This document shows positions 35,729-45,800 of a stretch of 64,000 nt of DNA, piece by piece (position 1 is the first letter of the stretch; every line of letters starts with the position of its first letter). The DNA comes from Arthrobacter oryzae. GTDB lineage: Bacteria > Actinomycetota > Actinomycetes > Actinomycetales > Micrococcaceae. The DNA lies in NCBI RefSeq assembly GCF_003634095.1, contig NZ_RBIR01000012.1, forward strand, positions 1 through 64,000, written 5' to 3'. The notes beneath the pieces are model-generated. The model searched no databases and was not told the DNA's origin. It saw only the letters and a program-made list of their open reading frames with translations. A program made the position numbers and the translations under genes.

Positions 35729-38700
35729 TCCACCACTCCAAATACGTTCGTGTGTCCACTAACAAATGCTTCAATGTCTTCGTCCTGACGGCACCTGATG
35801 ACGTTCCAGTTGCCGTACGTCAGTGCCAGGTCATCGACGGGAGGTCTGGACACGTCCTCCACAATCACAGCGATGCCTACCGACAACTTAGCGGTGTAGA
35901 CGAAGTCCACCACATTCCCCTCAATGCTGGGGCCGATTTCATCGGGTAGATTTCGCCCGTTCTGCAGCAGATAGTCCAACAGGCTTTGGGCCCGCGGGCT
36001 GACCACAGTTCCGGGAGGCATAACGTGCTTGGGTTTCGGCTTCGGTGCTGCGGCCACCGTGACAGCGCCGGCCAACTGCATCAGCCGGTCTATGACGAGC
36101 CTCCGGTCGATAATTTCGTGATCACGCTGATTGCCGTAGGACAACAGGCACCGGTAGCAGCCACGGACGCAGCTGTTTTCCATGTCGTTGCCCGTAGCGG
36201 CATCGACATGCAGAATTTCCAGCGCCTTGGCGGCGACCCTGGCCATGGCGTCCGGCTCGCTTTGCAGCCGGCGCAACACTCCGGCGCCGCCCTCCGCGGC
36301 CTCGATGAACAGCAGACGTCCCCGATCCTCACTGTCAGCCAAAAGCTCGCTGGAGAGCTCTGAGTCCTCCAGCTGGAACACCGCTTCGATGCCGCGTTCC
36401 ATGGCGAACTGCAAGGTGGTTGCTTCTGCGGGCGTCACGTTCTCCGTCCAGCGGACGACGGCGATGTTGCGGCGGTCCTCAACGTAAGGCGTCACCATCT
36501 GCTTCTTCTTGGACTGTTCTACGGTCATGTCATCAGCGTCGGTGGCCTCACCGGCATTTCCGGTATCCGCGGCGGCCTTCTTTTCCGACAGCCATTCGCC
36601 CGTGATGAGGTCGAGCCAAAAGCCATGCCGATCCTGCTTGGCCCGGTTCCGTCGACCCAGGTTGGTCACCCGGACGGTGGCTCCGTCGCCGTAGTGCACT
36701 GCGCCGATGGTGGCGTCCCCGTTCAGCATCTGCGCATCGGAGCGGCCGGGCTTCTTACCGTGCGGTGCAAAGCGGTAGTTGGTGACCAGCTGGAATCCCT
36801 GGCGGTTGCGTTCCTCCTCGTCCGCGCTGATCCGCTCGCGGCGGCGCGTGATGACGGACTGCAACTGCATCAGGTTTGACCAGCTGCCGGCCAGCGGTTC
36901 GTTGCACGATTCGCAGATGTCGAGCCCGGCCTCGCGCTGATGCAGGTAACCACAGGCGACGCAGACACGGGCCTCACCGAGGACAACGTCTCCCACGCCC
37001 CCGCCGTCAGAATCCCGCGGCAGGCTGACGCGCTTGACCTGGTAGCGGGCGCCTTCGTGGTAAATCAGGGAGTCCGGTCCGAACTCGCTGATCGCCAGGA
37101 AACGCGAGCGTTGCAGCCACGTGCTGTTGTTGTCCTTGCCTCTTCTGATGCCAGGGATGAAGGCAGCCAATGGCAGCCGCGGGAACGAGTATCCCGGGAG
37201 GAAGCCCTCGGACGCCAAGTAACGCAGGGTGTAGAAGTCCGATTGGCCCTTTGATTCGCTGTCGTTGAGAAGGATTTCCAGGCGCTGCCCGGCTTCGCGG
37301 TGCCGGTTGGCCGCCATTTCCCGTTGCTTGGAATCCGTGGAGTGGTCCTGGCTGGCTCGGTGTGCAGCGTCTTGCTCGGTGATGGCGCTCCGGTAGAGCT
37401 GTCGCCATCTCTCACAGGCCTGATCGAAGTTGGCCAGAGCGGCGTCAATGACGGCATCGGACCATGATTCAGTCCACCACGATGTTTCCTTCAATTCCCC
37501 TTCGATGCTCCGCAGGAGGACCTCTGCCGATGCCTTGGCGCGTTTCGCGGCCTGTTCATCAGCTAGGACAGATTTGATTCCGGGCTGAAGGGGGTAGCTC
37601 TTGTCTTCAAGCTTGAGGAGACCGCTCATGGACTTACCCAGACCCGAGCTGGTTGCGGCGAGGGCTTCCGCGAGCCAGATGGCGTGGACGTGTGACCTGA
37701 TCAGGTCTTCGTTGGCGAAGTCCAACCGCGGCGGCTGGACCTGACCGGAAACCATGAGGTTCGAGCGTTCGAAGTAGTAGGAGTCGTGAGGGCTGCCGGT
37801 GGCGCAGTAGGTCAGGACCAGGGCCGGCTGGCCCGAGCGCCCCGCACGGCCGCTGCGCTGGGCGTAGTTTGCCGGCGTCGGCGGAACGTTGCGCATCGCC
37901 ACCGCATTGAGGTCGGCGATGTCGACGCCCAGCTCCATGGTTGGAGAACAGAACAGCAGCGGAAGTTCTGCTTCGCGGAACGCCTGTTCCCTGGCTTCCC
38001 GGTCTTCTGCACGTACCTGGGCAGTGTGCTCCGCCGCCTTGAGGCCGGCCAGCTCCTCTCCTTGCTCTAGGTACAGGTCCTTGAAGAACTGGATAACGCG
38101 GGGCTTCTGGTCTGCATGATATGTGCGGCGGAGCAAATCGGGGGCGCCGTATTCGCCGTCGCCCTTCCTCAAAACCATGCTGGACAGTTTGAGACGGTAG
38201 CCGGAGACCTTGCCTTCGACGACCTCCGCAATAAAGCCCGTCTCGAGCAGAATTTTGAAAAGCGAAGCGATGACTTCGTCCACCTCGGCGCGTTTGAGCT
38301 TGTTGCTGGGTGAAGCTGTCTTGGCTAGCCATCGGCCAAACGTTCCGTAAGAGGTCACGGGAAGAGTCGTCCGGTAAGCCAACTTCTTGGGCTCCGTGGT
38401 CACGAGCCCGACGCTGGCAGCAGATTCTTGCTCTGGCAAAGCCCAAATACCCGTCAGGAATTCGCGGCTGCGGTTCTTGACGCGGTCCAGCCAGTCCGCT
38501 GTGAGTTCCTCGGCGTCGATGGCAAGAACGCGGCGGAACTCATCCAGCAGGACCCGGATAATCTCCTCTCGCTTGCCGGGGTCCGCGTCCCGGAGCACGT
38601 AGTGAGCTTTTTCCCAGCGGCGCTCTTGTTCCGCCAGGTTCTTGGCGAGGGGGTAGTCCACTACCAGGAGACCTGTCTGTTCAAGGTTGGGCAGGGTGAT

Positions 38701-40905
38701 CCGCCACCCGCGTTGCAGGTCGCGCAGAGCACGGTAGGTCACGACTTCGTTCAGGGCCCGCTTGGTCGGTTTGGGGTCCAGCGGGTCTTCGGTCCGCGCA
38801 TAGTCGGACCATGCCAGGCTGAGTGTCTTGATGATCGCATCACCCAGCTCCATCGCGTCGACTCCGTCATCCCCGGCCGAAGCGACTGCGCGGTAGAGGG
38901 CAGAACGAAGCTGAGCCACTTGGACGAAGTCGTTCAAGTGGCCGGCCTGGAGGGACGCGTCCTGTCTGTTGTCCACGAAAGTCAGCAGTTTCTTAGCGCG
39001 CGGACTCAAGTCGCTGCCGACCTCTGACTTCAATAACTGCACGAGCTTCGTTGCGATCACGGTCATCGCGCTGCTGCGGCCCTCTTGGTCGAGCGTCACA
39101 ACCTTGGAGAATTCACCGCTCCGGGCGGATTCATAGGTGACCTGGCAGTTCAGGCAGAAACCAAGGCTTCCCGGGACCCACGCGGCGAGCTGGCCATCGT
39201 CCTGGGTGTACTCGTTATCTCGGGCAGCTGCGCCGTCAGGCTGGACGCGGTAGCGCGACGGAATCCGCTTGCGTTTGGACTCGATGACTCGATTCCCAGA
39301 CACCGCCTCGTTGAGCCAGGAGGCGGGGATACGGCCCGCCTCAATGGCCTGTTCCGGCCATTCCTGCTCAGTGGAGATGTACAGATACCCGTCCTGGCCA
39401 TTGTCCGGGCCGCCGGTATCCTGCATTTTCAGTTCGTGCCGGGCGATGAAACGGAAGTCGCCCCCGGCCTCCGTCAACCGTGCCATCAGGTATTCCTGAC
39501 CGCACTCGCGACAAAACGCGAGGGGATAAAGCCGCTTCTCCGCGTCTCCGACGGTCAACTGGAAGTCGGTCTCGATGAGCCTCGTGTCCTCAGACTCCGC
39601 CGTGGCATAGAGGGACCCGGCCTTGGAAATAAACTGATGAAGGCGGAAGGCGAACAGCGGGCGGTTGGTCTCAGCGTGCTTCGCCTTCGAACCCGCAAGG
39701 AGAGTCGCGCGGATAGCGGTGGCGCAACTGCCTGCTGTTTCCCCGGTCTGCTTAGCCAGTTTCTTTGCGGCATGGGTAACGGTCTGTGGTTGTCCGCGGA
39801 TGATCTTGCCGGATTCCGGCTCCTTTGTGAGGCCAAACGTGTCCTCAATCCAGGATGCCAGCGGATCGGACGCCATCAGCGTGTACCCGCCGTCCAGCGT
39901 CGGGCTGCTGTACTCAGCATCACCGCGTTCTCGCACAGCGGCCTTCAGATCCTGATCCGATCGGTGCTGGTTAGTGGTCGCTTGGACCAAGGTCTCGGTC
40001 ACCACGTGGTCCGGTGAAACAACGGTTCCAAAAATCCGGGAAGCGACCTCGGCAACGTCCCTCTGCTGCTGGGCCACAGTTCCACCACTCGACATCGTGG
40101 CGGACGTGCCAATGCACTGCAGGGTGCTCTGGGCGTTACAAGCGTCCCGCAAGCGGCGTACGAGCATGGCAACATCGGCGCCCTGCCGGCCACGGTAAGT
40201 GTGTAGCTCGTCCAGAACCAGGAACTGCAATCCGGAGGCCGCTCGGATGAGCGACTGCCGCTCCTCCGGGCGCGTCAGGACGTATTCGAGCATCACGTAA
40301 TTCGTCAGCAGGATGTCCGGTGGGTTCTTCAGAATGTTCTCGCGGGCCTCGCCACGTTCCTGGCCGGTGTAGCGAGCAAACGTGACAGGCGGCTTTCCAT
40401 CAAATCCATGCTCAAGGAACTTCGCCAGCTCCTCCATCTGGCTGTTGGCCAAGGCGTTCATCGGGTAAACGATGATGGCTTTGACTCCCTTGCCCGTCCC
40501 TTCGCGGAGCACACGGTCCACAATCGGGACTATGTACGCAAGTGATTTGCCGGAGCCCGTGCCGGTTGTAAGGACGTATGAATCCTTCTTGGCGGCGATT
40601 TCAATGGCATCGCGCTGATGCTTGTGCAGCGTGATAGGCGCCGAGCCCCGGTCGCTGGCGTCCCTCTTGGGCCTGAAAATGACATCGCAATCGGGGTGAA
40701 GGAGCCCACGTCGGACGAGCTCGTCTATGCGGCCGCCGGAGCTGAACGAGGGATTCAGGGACAGCCAAGGGTCGGGCCACTGCCGTCCCTTGTCTCCGAG
40801 CTCGACGACGGCATCCTTGATCCGCGGGTCCTGGATGTCAACGAAGCCTTCCGTGAAAGACCGGTAGCCGGCGATCAGCTTTTCACGAATTCCGAACGCA
40901 TCCAC
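35725..40905 (-). CDS. Large DEAD-box helicase with DUF1998/MZB region (DruE/DrmA-like)
   Basis: The protein has 1726 residues. Helicase motifs are LTTGTGSGKSLAYIVPIV near residue 113, LDELHTYRGRQGADVAML near 230, IGTSATMSS, and QRSGRAGRSGQPALVLTYC near 1030. Zinc-binding clusters are CRECGQEY near 475 and CVACGYLH...CESCNEPL near 1320. A DUF1998/MZB cluster CVRGCYRCLLSYGNQ lies near 1580. The last 100 residues (VVDFVYTAKLSVGIAVIVED) look like a decayed nuclease fold. This architecture is the hallmark of Druantia DruE and relates to DISARM DrmA plus DrmB. GTG 40905 has AGGGGGAG 5 bases upstream; a TTG at 40926 is the alternative. It is the first gene of the coupled cluster. Confidence 0.85.
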   Translation of the reverse strand: MDAFGIREKLIAGYRSFTEGFVDIQDPRIKDAVVELGDKGRQWPDPWLSLNPSFSSGGRIDELVRRGLLHPDCDVIFRPKRDASDRGSAPITLHKHQRDAIEIAAKKDSYVLTTGTGSGKSLAYIVPIVDRVLREGTGKGVKAIIVYPMNALANSQMEELAKFLEHGFDGKPPVTFARYTGQERGEARENILKNPPDILLTNYVMLEYVLTRPEERQSLIRAASGLQFLVLDELHTYRGRQGADVAMLVRRLRDACNAQSTLQCIGTSATMSSGGTVAQQQRDVAEVASRIFGTVVSPDHVVTETLVQATTNQHRSDQDLKAAVRERGDAEYSSPTLDGGYTLMASDPLASWIEDTFGLTKEPESGKIIRGQPQTVTHAAKKLAKQTGETAGSCATAIRATLLAGSKAKHAETNRPLFAFRLHQFISKAGSLYATAESEDTRLIETDFQLTVGDAEKRLYPLAFCRECGQEYLMARLTEAGGDFRFIARHELKMQDTGGPDNGQDGYLYISTEQEWPEQAIEAGRIPASWLNEAVSGNRVIESKRKRIPSRYRVQPDGAAARDNEYTQDDGQLAAWVPGSLGFCLNCQVTYESARSGEFSKVVTLDQEGRSSAMTVIATKLVQLLKSEVGSDLSPRAKKLLTFVDNRQDASLQAGHLNDFVQVAQLRSALYRAVASAGDDGVDAMELGDAIIKTLSLAWSDYARTEDPLDPKPTKRALNEVVTYRALRDLQRGWRITLPNLEQTGLLVVDYPLAKNLAEQERRWEKAHYVLRDADPGKREEIIRVLLDEFRRVLAIDAEELTADWLDRVKNRSREFLTGIWALPEQESAASVGLVTTEPKKLAYRTTLPVTSYGTFGRWLAKTASPSNKLKRAEVDEVIASLFKILLETGFIAEVVEGKVSGYRLKLSSMVLRKGDGEYGAPDLLRRTYHADQKPRVIQFFKDLYLEQGEELAGLKAAEHTAQVRAEDREAREQAFREAELPLLFCSPTMELGVDIADLNAVAMRNVPPTPANYAQRSGRAGRSGQPALVLTYCATGSPHDSYYFERSNLMVSGQVQPPRLDFANEDLIRSHVHAIWLAEALAATSSGLGKSMSGLLKLEDKSYPLQPGIKSVLADEQAAKRAKASAEVLLRSIEGELKETSWWTESWSDAVIDAALANFDQACERWRQLYRSAITEQDAAHRASQDHSTDSKQREMAANRHREAGQRLEILLNDSESKGQSDFYTLRYLASEGFLPGYSFPRLPLAAFIPGIRRGKDNNSTWLQRSRFLAISEFGPDSLIYHEGARYQVKRVSLPRDSDGGGVGDVVLGEARVCVACGYLHQREAGLDICESCNEPLAGSWSNLMQLQSVITRRRERISADEEERNRQGFQLVTNYRFAPHGKKPGRSDAQMLNGDATIGAVHYGDGATVRVTNLGRRNRAKQDRHGFWLDLITGEWLSEKKAAADTGNAGEATDADDMTVEQSKKKQMVTPYVEDRRNIAVVRWTENVTPAEATTLQFAMERGIEAVFQLEDSELSSELLADSEDRGRLLFIEAAEGGAGVLRRLQSEPDAMARVAAKALEILHVDAATGNDMENSCVRGCYRCLLSYGNQRDHEIIDRRLVIDRLMQLAGAVTVAAAPKPKPKHVMPPGTVVSPRAQSLLDYLLQNGRNLPDEIGPSIEGNVVDFVYTAKLSVGIAVIVEDVSRPPVDDLALTYGNWNVIRCRQDEDIEAFVSGHTNVFGVVE

Positions 40906-41055
40906 GCGTGCTCCCCCTGTTGACAAGACCTTTGATAGCTACAGCGAAGTTTAGCCGGGCGGCCGGCCCAACTTCCTTCCCGGCGCTCGCACTTCCTCAG
41001 AAGACACGATTCGTCTTGGTCTCTGGCACGCCACGCGCGGATTAGTGTTTCGATC

Positions 41056-41697
41056 ATGACGACACTGAAGGTTGGCGGGGCATCTGTTGAACTCGACGAG
41101 GCAAAGGGGTGGGCGCGTACGTACTTAGTCGAGAGGCCCCGAACGTCCGCGTACCCTGCCTACGACGGATATCCAGGTTCACTAGGCGATTCGGTAGGGC
41201 CGCAGGACCTACTGGCCGTTGCTCTCCTCAACGTCTCCAACAATCCGATCCCCGTTTACTACGGGCTTGAAAGTCTCGTGGCTCCGATCAACGAGCGACT
41301 GGAAGATCCTGCCATCGACGGCGACCTCGCGAGTGCCGGCGCCGAAACGCTGGAGGCGATCGTCCGCCTCCTTGGAGTGCTTGAAACCACTCCAGCAAGG
41401 TACGTCCGGCTCACCACGCTCTCGAAAGTCCTGCACCGGAAGCGCCCGGACCTCCTTCCATTGTTCGACGACAACATTCGCTATTGCTATAGCGAATGTG
41501 AAGGCGCGCCGGTGCCGTACGAAGACGGCCGAAGCCACAGCGCCTACCGGTTGGCTTGGCTCAAGGCCGTGCAGGAGGATCTTGCGACCCAGCTCCCCCT
41601 TTGGAAGGAGATTGCCGCGATTGCCCCGGGCCCGAAAATCACCCCACTTCGAGCGCTGGATATCATCGGTTGGGAACTGGGGAAGCGGCGGAACTAG
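41056..41697 (+). CDS. DUF6308 family protein
   Basis: The protein has 213 residues and is soluble. The segment LTTLSKVLHRKRPDLLPLFD followed by DNIRYCY, with an N-terminal YPAYDGYPGSLGDSVGPQDL, resembles DUF6308, a family of unknown function seen in actinobacteria. It is divergent from the seven-gene helicase/McrBC cluster across a 150-base promoter region and is followed by mrr. A TAGTGT box ends 7 bases before the ATG, implying leaderless translation. Its place between two restriction modules suggests a regulatory or accessory defence role, which is inference only. Confidence 0.65.
   Translation: MTTLKVGGASVELDEAKGWARTYLVERPRTSAYPAYDGYPGSLGDSVGPQDLLAVALLNVSNNPIPVYYGLESLVAPINERLEDPAIDGDLASAGAETLEAIVRLLGVLETTPARYVRLTTLSKVLHRKRPDLLPLFDDNIRYCYSECEGAPVPYEDGRSHSAYRLAWLKAVQEDLATQLPLWKEIAAIAPGPKITPLRALDIIGWELGKRRN
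41474..41499. repeat. Perfect inverted repeat inside the DUF6308 coding sequence
   Basis: Arms ACATTCGCTAT (41474-41484) and ATAGCGAATGT (41489-41499) flank a TGCT loop. This is an 11-bp perfect hairpin in the middle of an open reading frame and is AT-richer than the surroundings. Confidence 0.85.
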
Positions 41698-41838
41698 CAG
41701 GTTCGTGAGTTCGGGGGCGCTCCACGTCGGTAAGCTCACAAGTAAAGCAACGTAGTCGTGGTCAGCATGGCTAGCCTCCTCACCCCCACCTTGCCGTCGC
41801 ATCCGGCAGAAAAGTCGTTCGAAACGGAGCCTTCAGTC

Positions 41839-42771
41839 ATGCCCCTGCCTCAATGGCACGAGTTCATCCTGCCCATCCTCGATGTGTTGCAGGATGGCAA
41901 AGTCAGAACCATCAAGGAGATCCGAGACGGCGTCCTCAACCGCGTATCGATGACCGATGATGAACTTGCCGAACTCATTCCCTCAGGACAGGAGCGTTGG
42001 TACAACCGGATGAACTGGGCACTATCCCACTCCTTCAACGCCGGCATCCTGCTTCGACCGGCACGGGCGACCTACCAGACGACTGATGAGGGCAAGCGGC
42101 TGGTCGAACTGGCGCAGCCCGTTACGCCAAAGACCCTTGAACGCTATCCGAAGTACCAGCAGTTCCTGGGACGTACCAGCCAAAAAACGGAAGCCAGCGG
42201 GCCAACCATCTCGACGGCGGCCACGGAAGAAGCCATCTCCAGCGAAACACCTACAGATATTCTCGACCGCGCCAGTCAGCAACTAAATCAAAGCCTCGCT
42301 AACGATATCTACCAACAACTGCTGATTCTGGAGCCTGCAACTTTCGAGCGCCTCATCAGACAGTTCATCGTCCAATTGGGATACGGCGTGAATAAGATGG
42401 ACGGCCTGGCCGCAAAGTTGCACTCTGCCGACAAAGGAATAGATGGCATAGTCTGGCAAGACGCACTTGGCCTAGACAGGGTCTACCTGCAGGCGAAAAG
42501 GTACTCAGAAGACAACAAAGTTAGCGGTCCCGAAGTCAGAGGATTCAGCGGCGCACTCGACCAGCACCGCGCCACCAAGGGAATCTTCATTACGACGTCT
42601 TCCTTTACCCCGGATGCTCTTCAGGTTCCCCGCGAAGTAGTGAGCAAAACGCTGCTTCTCATCGACGGACTACGGTTGGCGGAGCTAATGGTTCAGTACG
42701 GCGTTGGAGTGCAAGTCGAGCGTAATATCGCAGTCAAGAAAGTTGACCAAGACTTCTTTGAGAATATCTAG
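41839..42771 (+). CDS. mrr: Mrr-type restriction endonuclease
   Basis: The protein has 310 residues. The N-terminal winged-helix half opens MPLPQWHEFILPILDVLQDG, the classic Mrr N-terminus. The C-terminal catalytic domain has FERLIRQFIVQLGYGV, then KGIDGIVWQDALGLDRVYLQ with AKRY. This gives the Asp and QAK active site of the Mrr_cat PD-(D/E)XK fold, followed by GFSGALDQHRATKGIFITT. Mrr cuts methylated or modified DNA. The ATG at 41839 has GGAG 8 bases upstream and matches the family start; an earlier GTG (41758) is in frame. It probably shares a transcript with the DUF6308 gene. Confidence 0.92.
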   Translation: MPLPQWHEFILPILDVLQDGKVRTIKEIRDGVLNRVSMTDDELAELIPSGQERWYNRMNWALSHSFNAGILLRPARATYQTTDEGKRLVELAQPVTPKTLERYPKYQQFLGRTSQKTEASGPTISTAATEEAISSETPTDILDRASQQLNQSLANDIYQQLLILEPATFERLIRQFIVQLGYGVNKMDGLAAKLHSADKGIDGIVWQDALGLDRVYLQAKRYSEDNKVSGPEVRGFSGALDQHRATKGIFITTSSFTPDALQVPREVVSKTLLLIDGLRLAELMVQYGVGVQVERNIAVKKVDQDFFENI

Positions 42772-42882
42772 ATCCCCAGCCCCAAAAGGAAGCCATGATC
42801 ATCAATGATGGCAGGCTGCGAGTTACGTAGAGGCACTCATCGCGCTTATCTCGTTACGGTAGGGAAACGTCGCTCCGACAAG

Positions 42883-45800
42883 CTATTGCGCCACCGCGGC
42901 AGCCGTCGCGTAGACGTCCGCTGGCATCGGACGTTGCAGCTTCCAGGTGATAGCGATCGGCTTCTCCCCCGTGTGCTGCACGTAGTCCACCTGACCCAGA
43001 CAGGTGTATGGAACGGTCAGCCCGGTCTCATCCGCTGACGTATCCCGGGTGAAGATCAGGATCTTTGAACCGTGCGCATCCCGGTTCAGGTACCGCTTGC
43101 CTGTCGGGCTTCCGGGTGACGTCGCGTTCTGTGATTCCCAGTGGAACAGCTCCGGGCTGATCGCGTAGTCCTTGTACATCGTGGTCGCCGAGTGTTTCTT
43201 GTCGTCTTTGTTCAGTGTGACGAAGAAAGCGTCAGTGGACGTCGCCGAGCACCAGGCCACGCCCTCGCGGTGCTGCACGTTCTTGCCGAGCTCCAGCGAA
43301 CCGTATTGCAGCGCCGCCAGGATCTCCTCGCGCCGGTAGGTCGCGTGCGACAGCAGCGGAATATGCTGTAGTCCCGCTCCCAGGCCCTTGGCGGCATGCT
43401 TGGACGCTGCCACGCCGAGCTTCACGAGCTGGCGGATCTCGCTGCAGACAAACTGGTAGCCGCGCAGATAGTCCAGGCCGGCGTCGTACGACGGGAAACC
43501 TCCGCCGTCGTCCCACAACGTGTAAAACAGCATCCGGGCAAAGGTCTGCTCCCGCATGCCGAGCTCCGCGTAGCGGGGCGCGTCGACGCCAACGAGCATC
43601 GAATACGCCTCGGCGCGCTCCCGATCATCCACATGGATCAGGGCTGCCATCCGGCCGAGGAGCTTTTTTTCGTCGGCGTCGGAGAGCTCCTGGATCCTTC
43701 CGCTGAGAACCATCTCCAGCGGCGAGAACCCTTCGATCAGCCCGGCCTGGCGGAGGTAGCCGGTCCACGAATCCTTGGTGGAACGGTAGATCGACTTCAC
43801 GTCACTCCCGGACCGCTCCAGGTACTTCTCAAGTTCAGTCTCGGCGTACGAGGCGATGTCCCGGACCAGCTGGGCGCGGTTGAACCGCAGCTGCGCCTTG
43901 ATGTTGTCCAGCACGACTTTCTGCGCCACCCGGTCCAGCATAATCTGCGAGCCCGACGGCAGGTACGGGAACTCGTCCTCGACAGCCTTTTCCAACTCCT
44001 TACGCCCGTAGCCGGTGAGCGCGCGGTAGCGCAGATCGAAGCGGAACTCCCGGTGCTGCTGGCCGATGAAGTCCATGACCGTCAGCACCGCCTTGCCCTC
44101 GGCGCGGCGCAGCCCGCGTCCCAGCTGCTGGAGGAAGATCGTGGCGCTCTGTGTGGGCCGGAGCATCAGGATGGTGTCCACCTGTGGCAGGTCCAGGCCC
44201 TCGTTGAAGAGGTCGACGGCGAAGATGCAGTTGATCTCGCGTGCGGCGAGTCGTTTCAGCGCCGCCGCTCGGTCAGCGTCGTAGGTGCTGCCGTCGACGG
44301 CGACGGAGGCGATTCCGGCGCGGTTGAAGACCTCAGCCATGTAGTGGGCGTGCTGGACCGAGACGCAGAAGCCGATGGCCCGCATCTGCTCAGTGCTGGT
44401 GACCTTGTCGCGGAGTTCGCGGATCACCTTCGCTGCGCGGGCATCATTGCCTGTGTAGAGGTTGTTCAGCTGCGCGGTGTCGTAGTTGCCGCGCTTCCAT
44501 TCCAGCTGGCTGAGGTCGACGTCGTCCGAAACGCCGAAGTAGTGGAACGGCACCAGCAGATCGGCGTCCAACGCGTCCCAGAGCCGGAGCTCGCTGGCGG
44601 TGCGGCCGTCGAAGAACTGCTGGGCGACGTCGACGCCGTCGCCGCGTTCCGGCGTCGCGGTCAGCCCGAGGAGCTGCTGCGGCTTCAGGTGGTCCAGCAG
44701 CCGGCGGTAGGTGGGCGCCATGGCGTGATGAAATTCATCGATGACCACGACGTCGAAGAAGTCTGGTTCCAGCTTGTCGATTCCGAGAGACGAGAGCGAC
44801 TGGACCGAGGCGAAAAGGTGCTTCCATTGCTGCGGTTTGTGCTCACCGACGTAGAGTTCGCCGAAGGCGCCGTCCTGCATGACGTCTCTGTAGGTGCGCA
44901 TGGCCTGCTTGAGGATTTCCTGGCGGTGCGCGACGAAGAGCAGCTTGAGGTCGTTGCCCGCTGCGTCGCGGAGGCGCTTGTAGTCCAGGCCGGCAATGAC
45001 AGTCTTACCGGTGCCGGTCGCGGCGACCAGAAGGTTGTGGCTGAAGCCCTTGAGCCGTTCGGCTTCCAGGTCTTCGAGCATCTCCTCCTGGTGGAGGAAG
45101 GGCTGAAGCTCGAGACCAGTGGCTGCCCCAGGGACAGCCGTACGCCGGCCGCCGTTGCGTTCCAGGGCGGCGTCGAGCTTTTCGCCGTCACGTTCCGGAT
45201 CGTAGCTCTGGAAGGCGCGTTGTTCCCAGTAGCTGTCGAAGGTGACCTCGAACTTGTTCAGAAGTGCCGGCGTGCCGACAGAGCTGAGCCGGACGTTCCA
45301 TTCGAGGCCGTCCAGGAGGGCCGCCTGGCTGAGGTTGGAGCTGCCTACGTAGGCGGTGTCGAAGCCGGAGTTGCGGCGGAAGAGCCAGGCTTTGGCGTGC
45401 AGGCGGGTGGCTTGGGTTTCGTAGTTGATCTTTACCTTGGCGCCGTAGCGGTGGACGAGTTCGTCGATGGCGCGGCGCTCCGTGGCGCCCATGTAGGTTG
45501 TGGTGATAACCCGGAGCCTGGCGCCGCGCTCCTTGAGTTGTTGCAGCGCGGGTTCGAGGAGCCTCAGCCCGGTCCAGCGGACAAAGGCGCAGAGCAGGTC
45601 CACGCTGTTGGCGGATTCGATCTCCGCCCTGAGTTCCGCGGCGAGGTTGGGATCATCCTTGCTGTTGGTCAGGAGGGCGGAGTCGCTCAGTTTGGTGGTC
45701 GGGCGGCGAAGGCTGCGGCGTTTGAGGGTGTCCGCGCGATGAAGCGACTGGAGTTGGGTGGGGCCGGGTGCGATGAGGTCTCCGGTGTTCAGTTCCTGGA

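Noticed and set aside
41758..41838. Longer N-terminus for Mrr from GTG 41758
   Set aside because: The extra 27 residues do not match the usual Mrr start MPLPQ, and a ribosome binding site lies before 41839.
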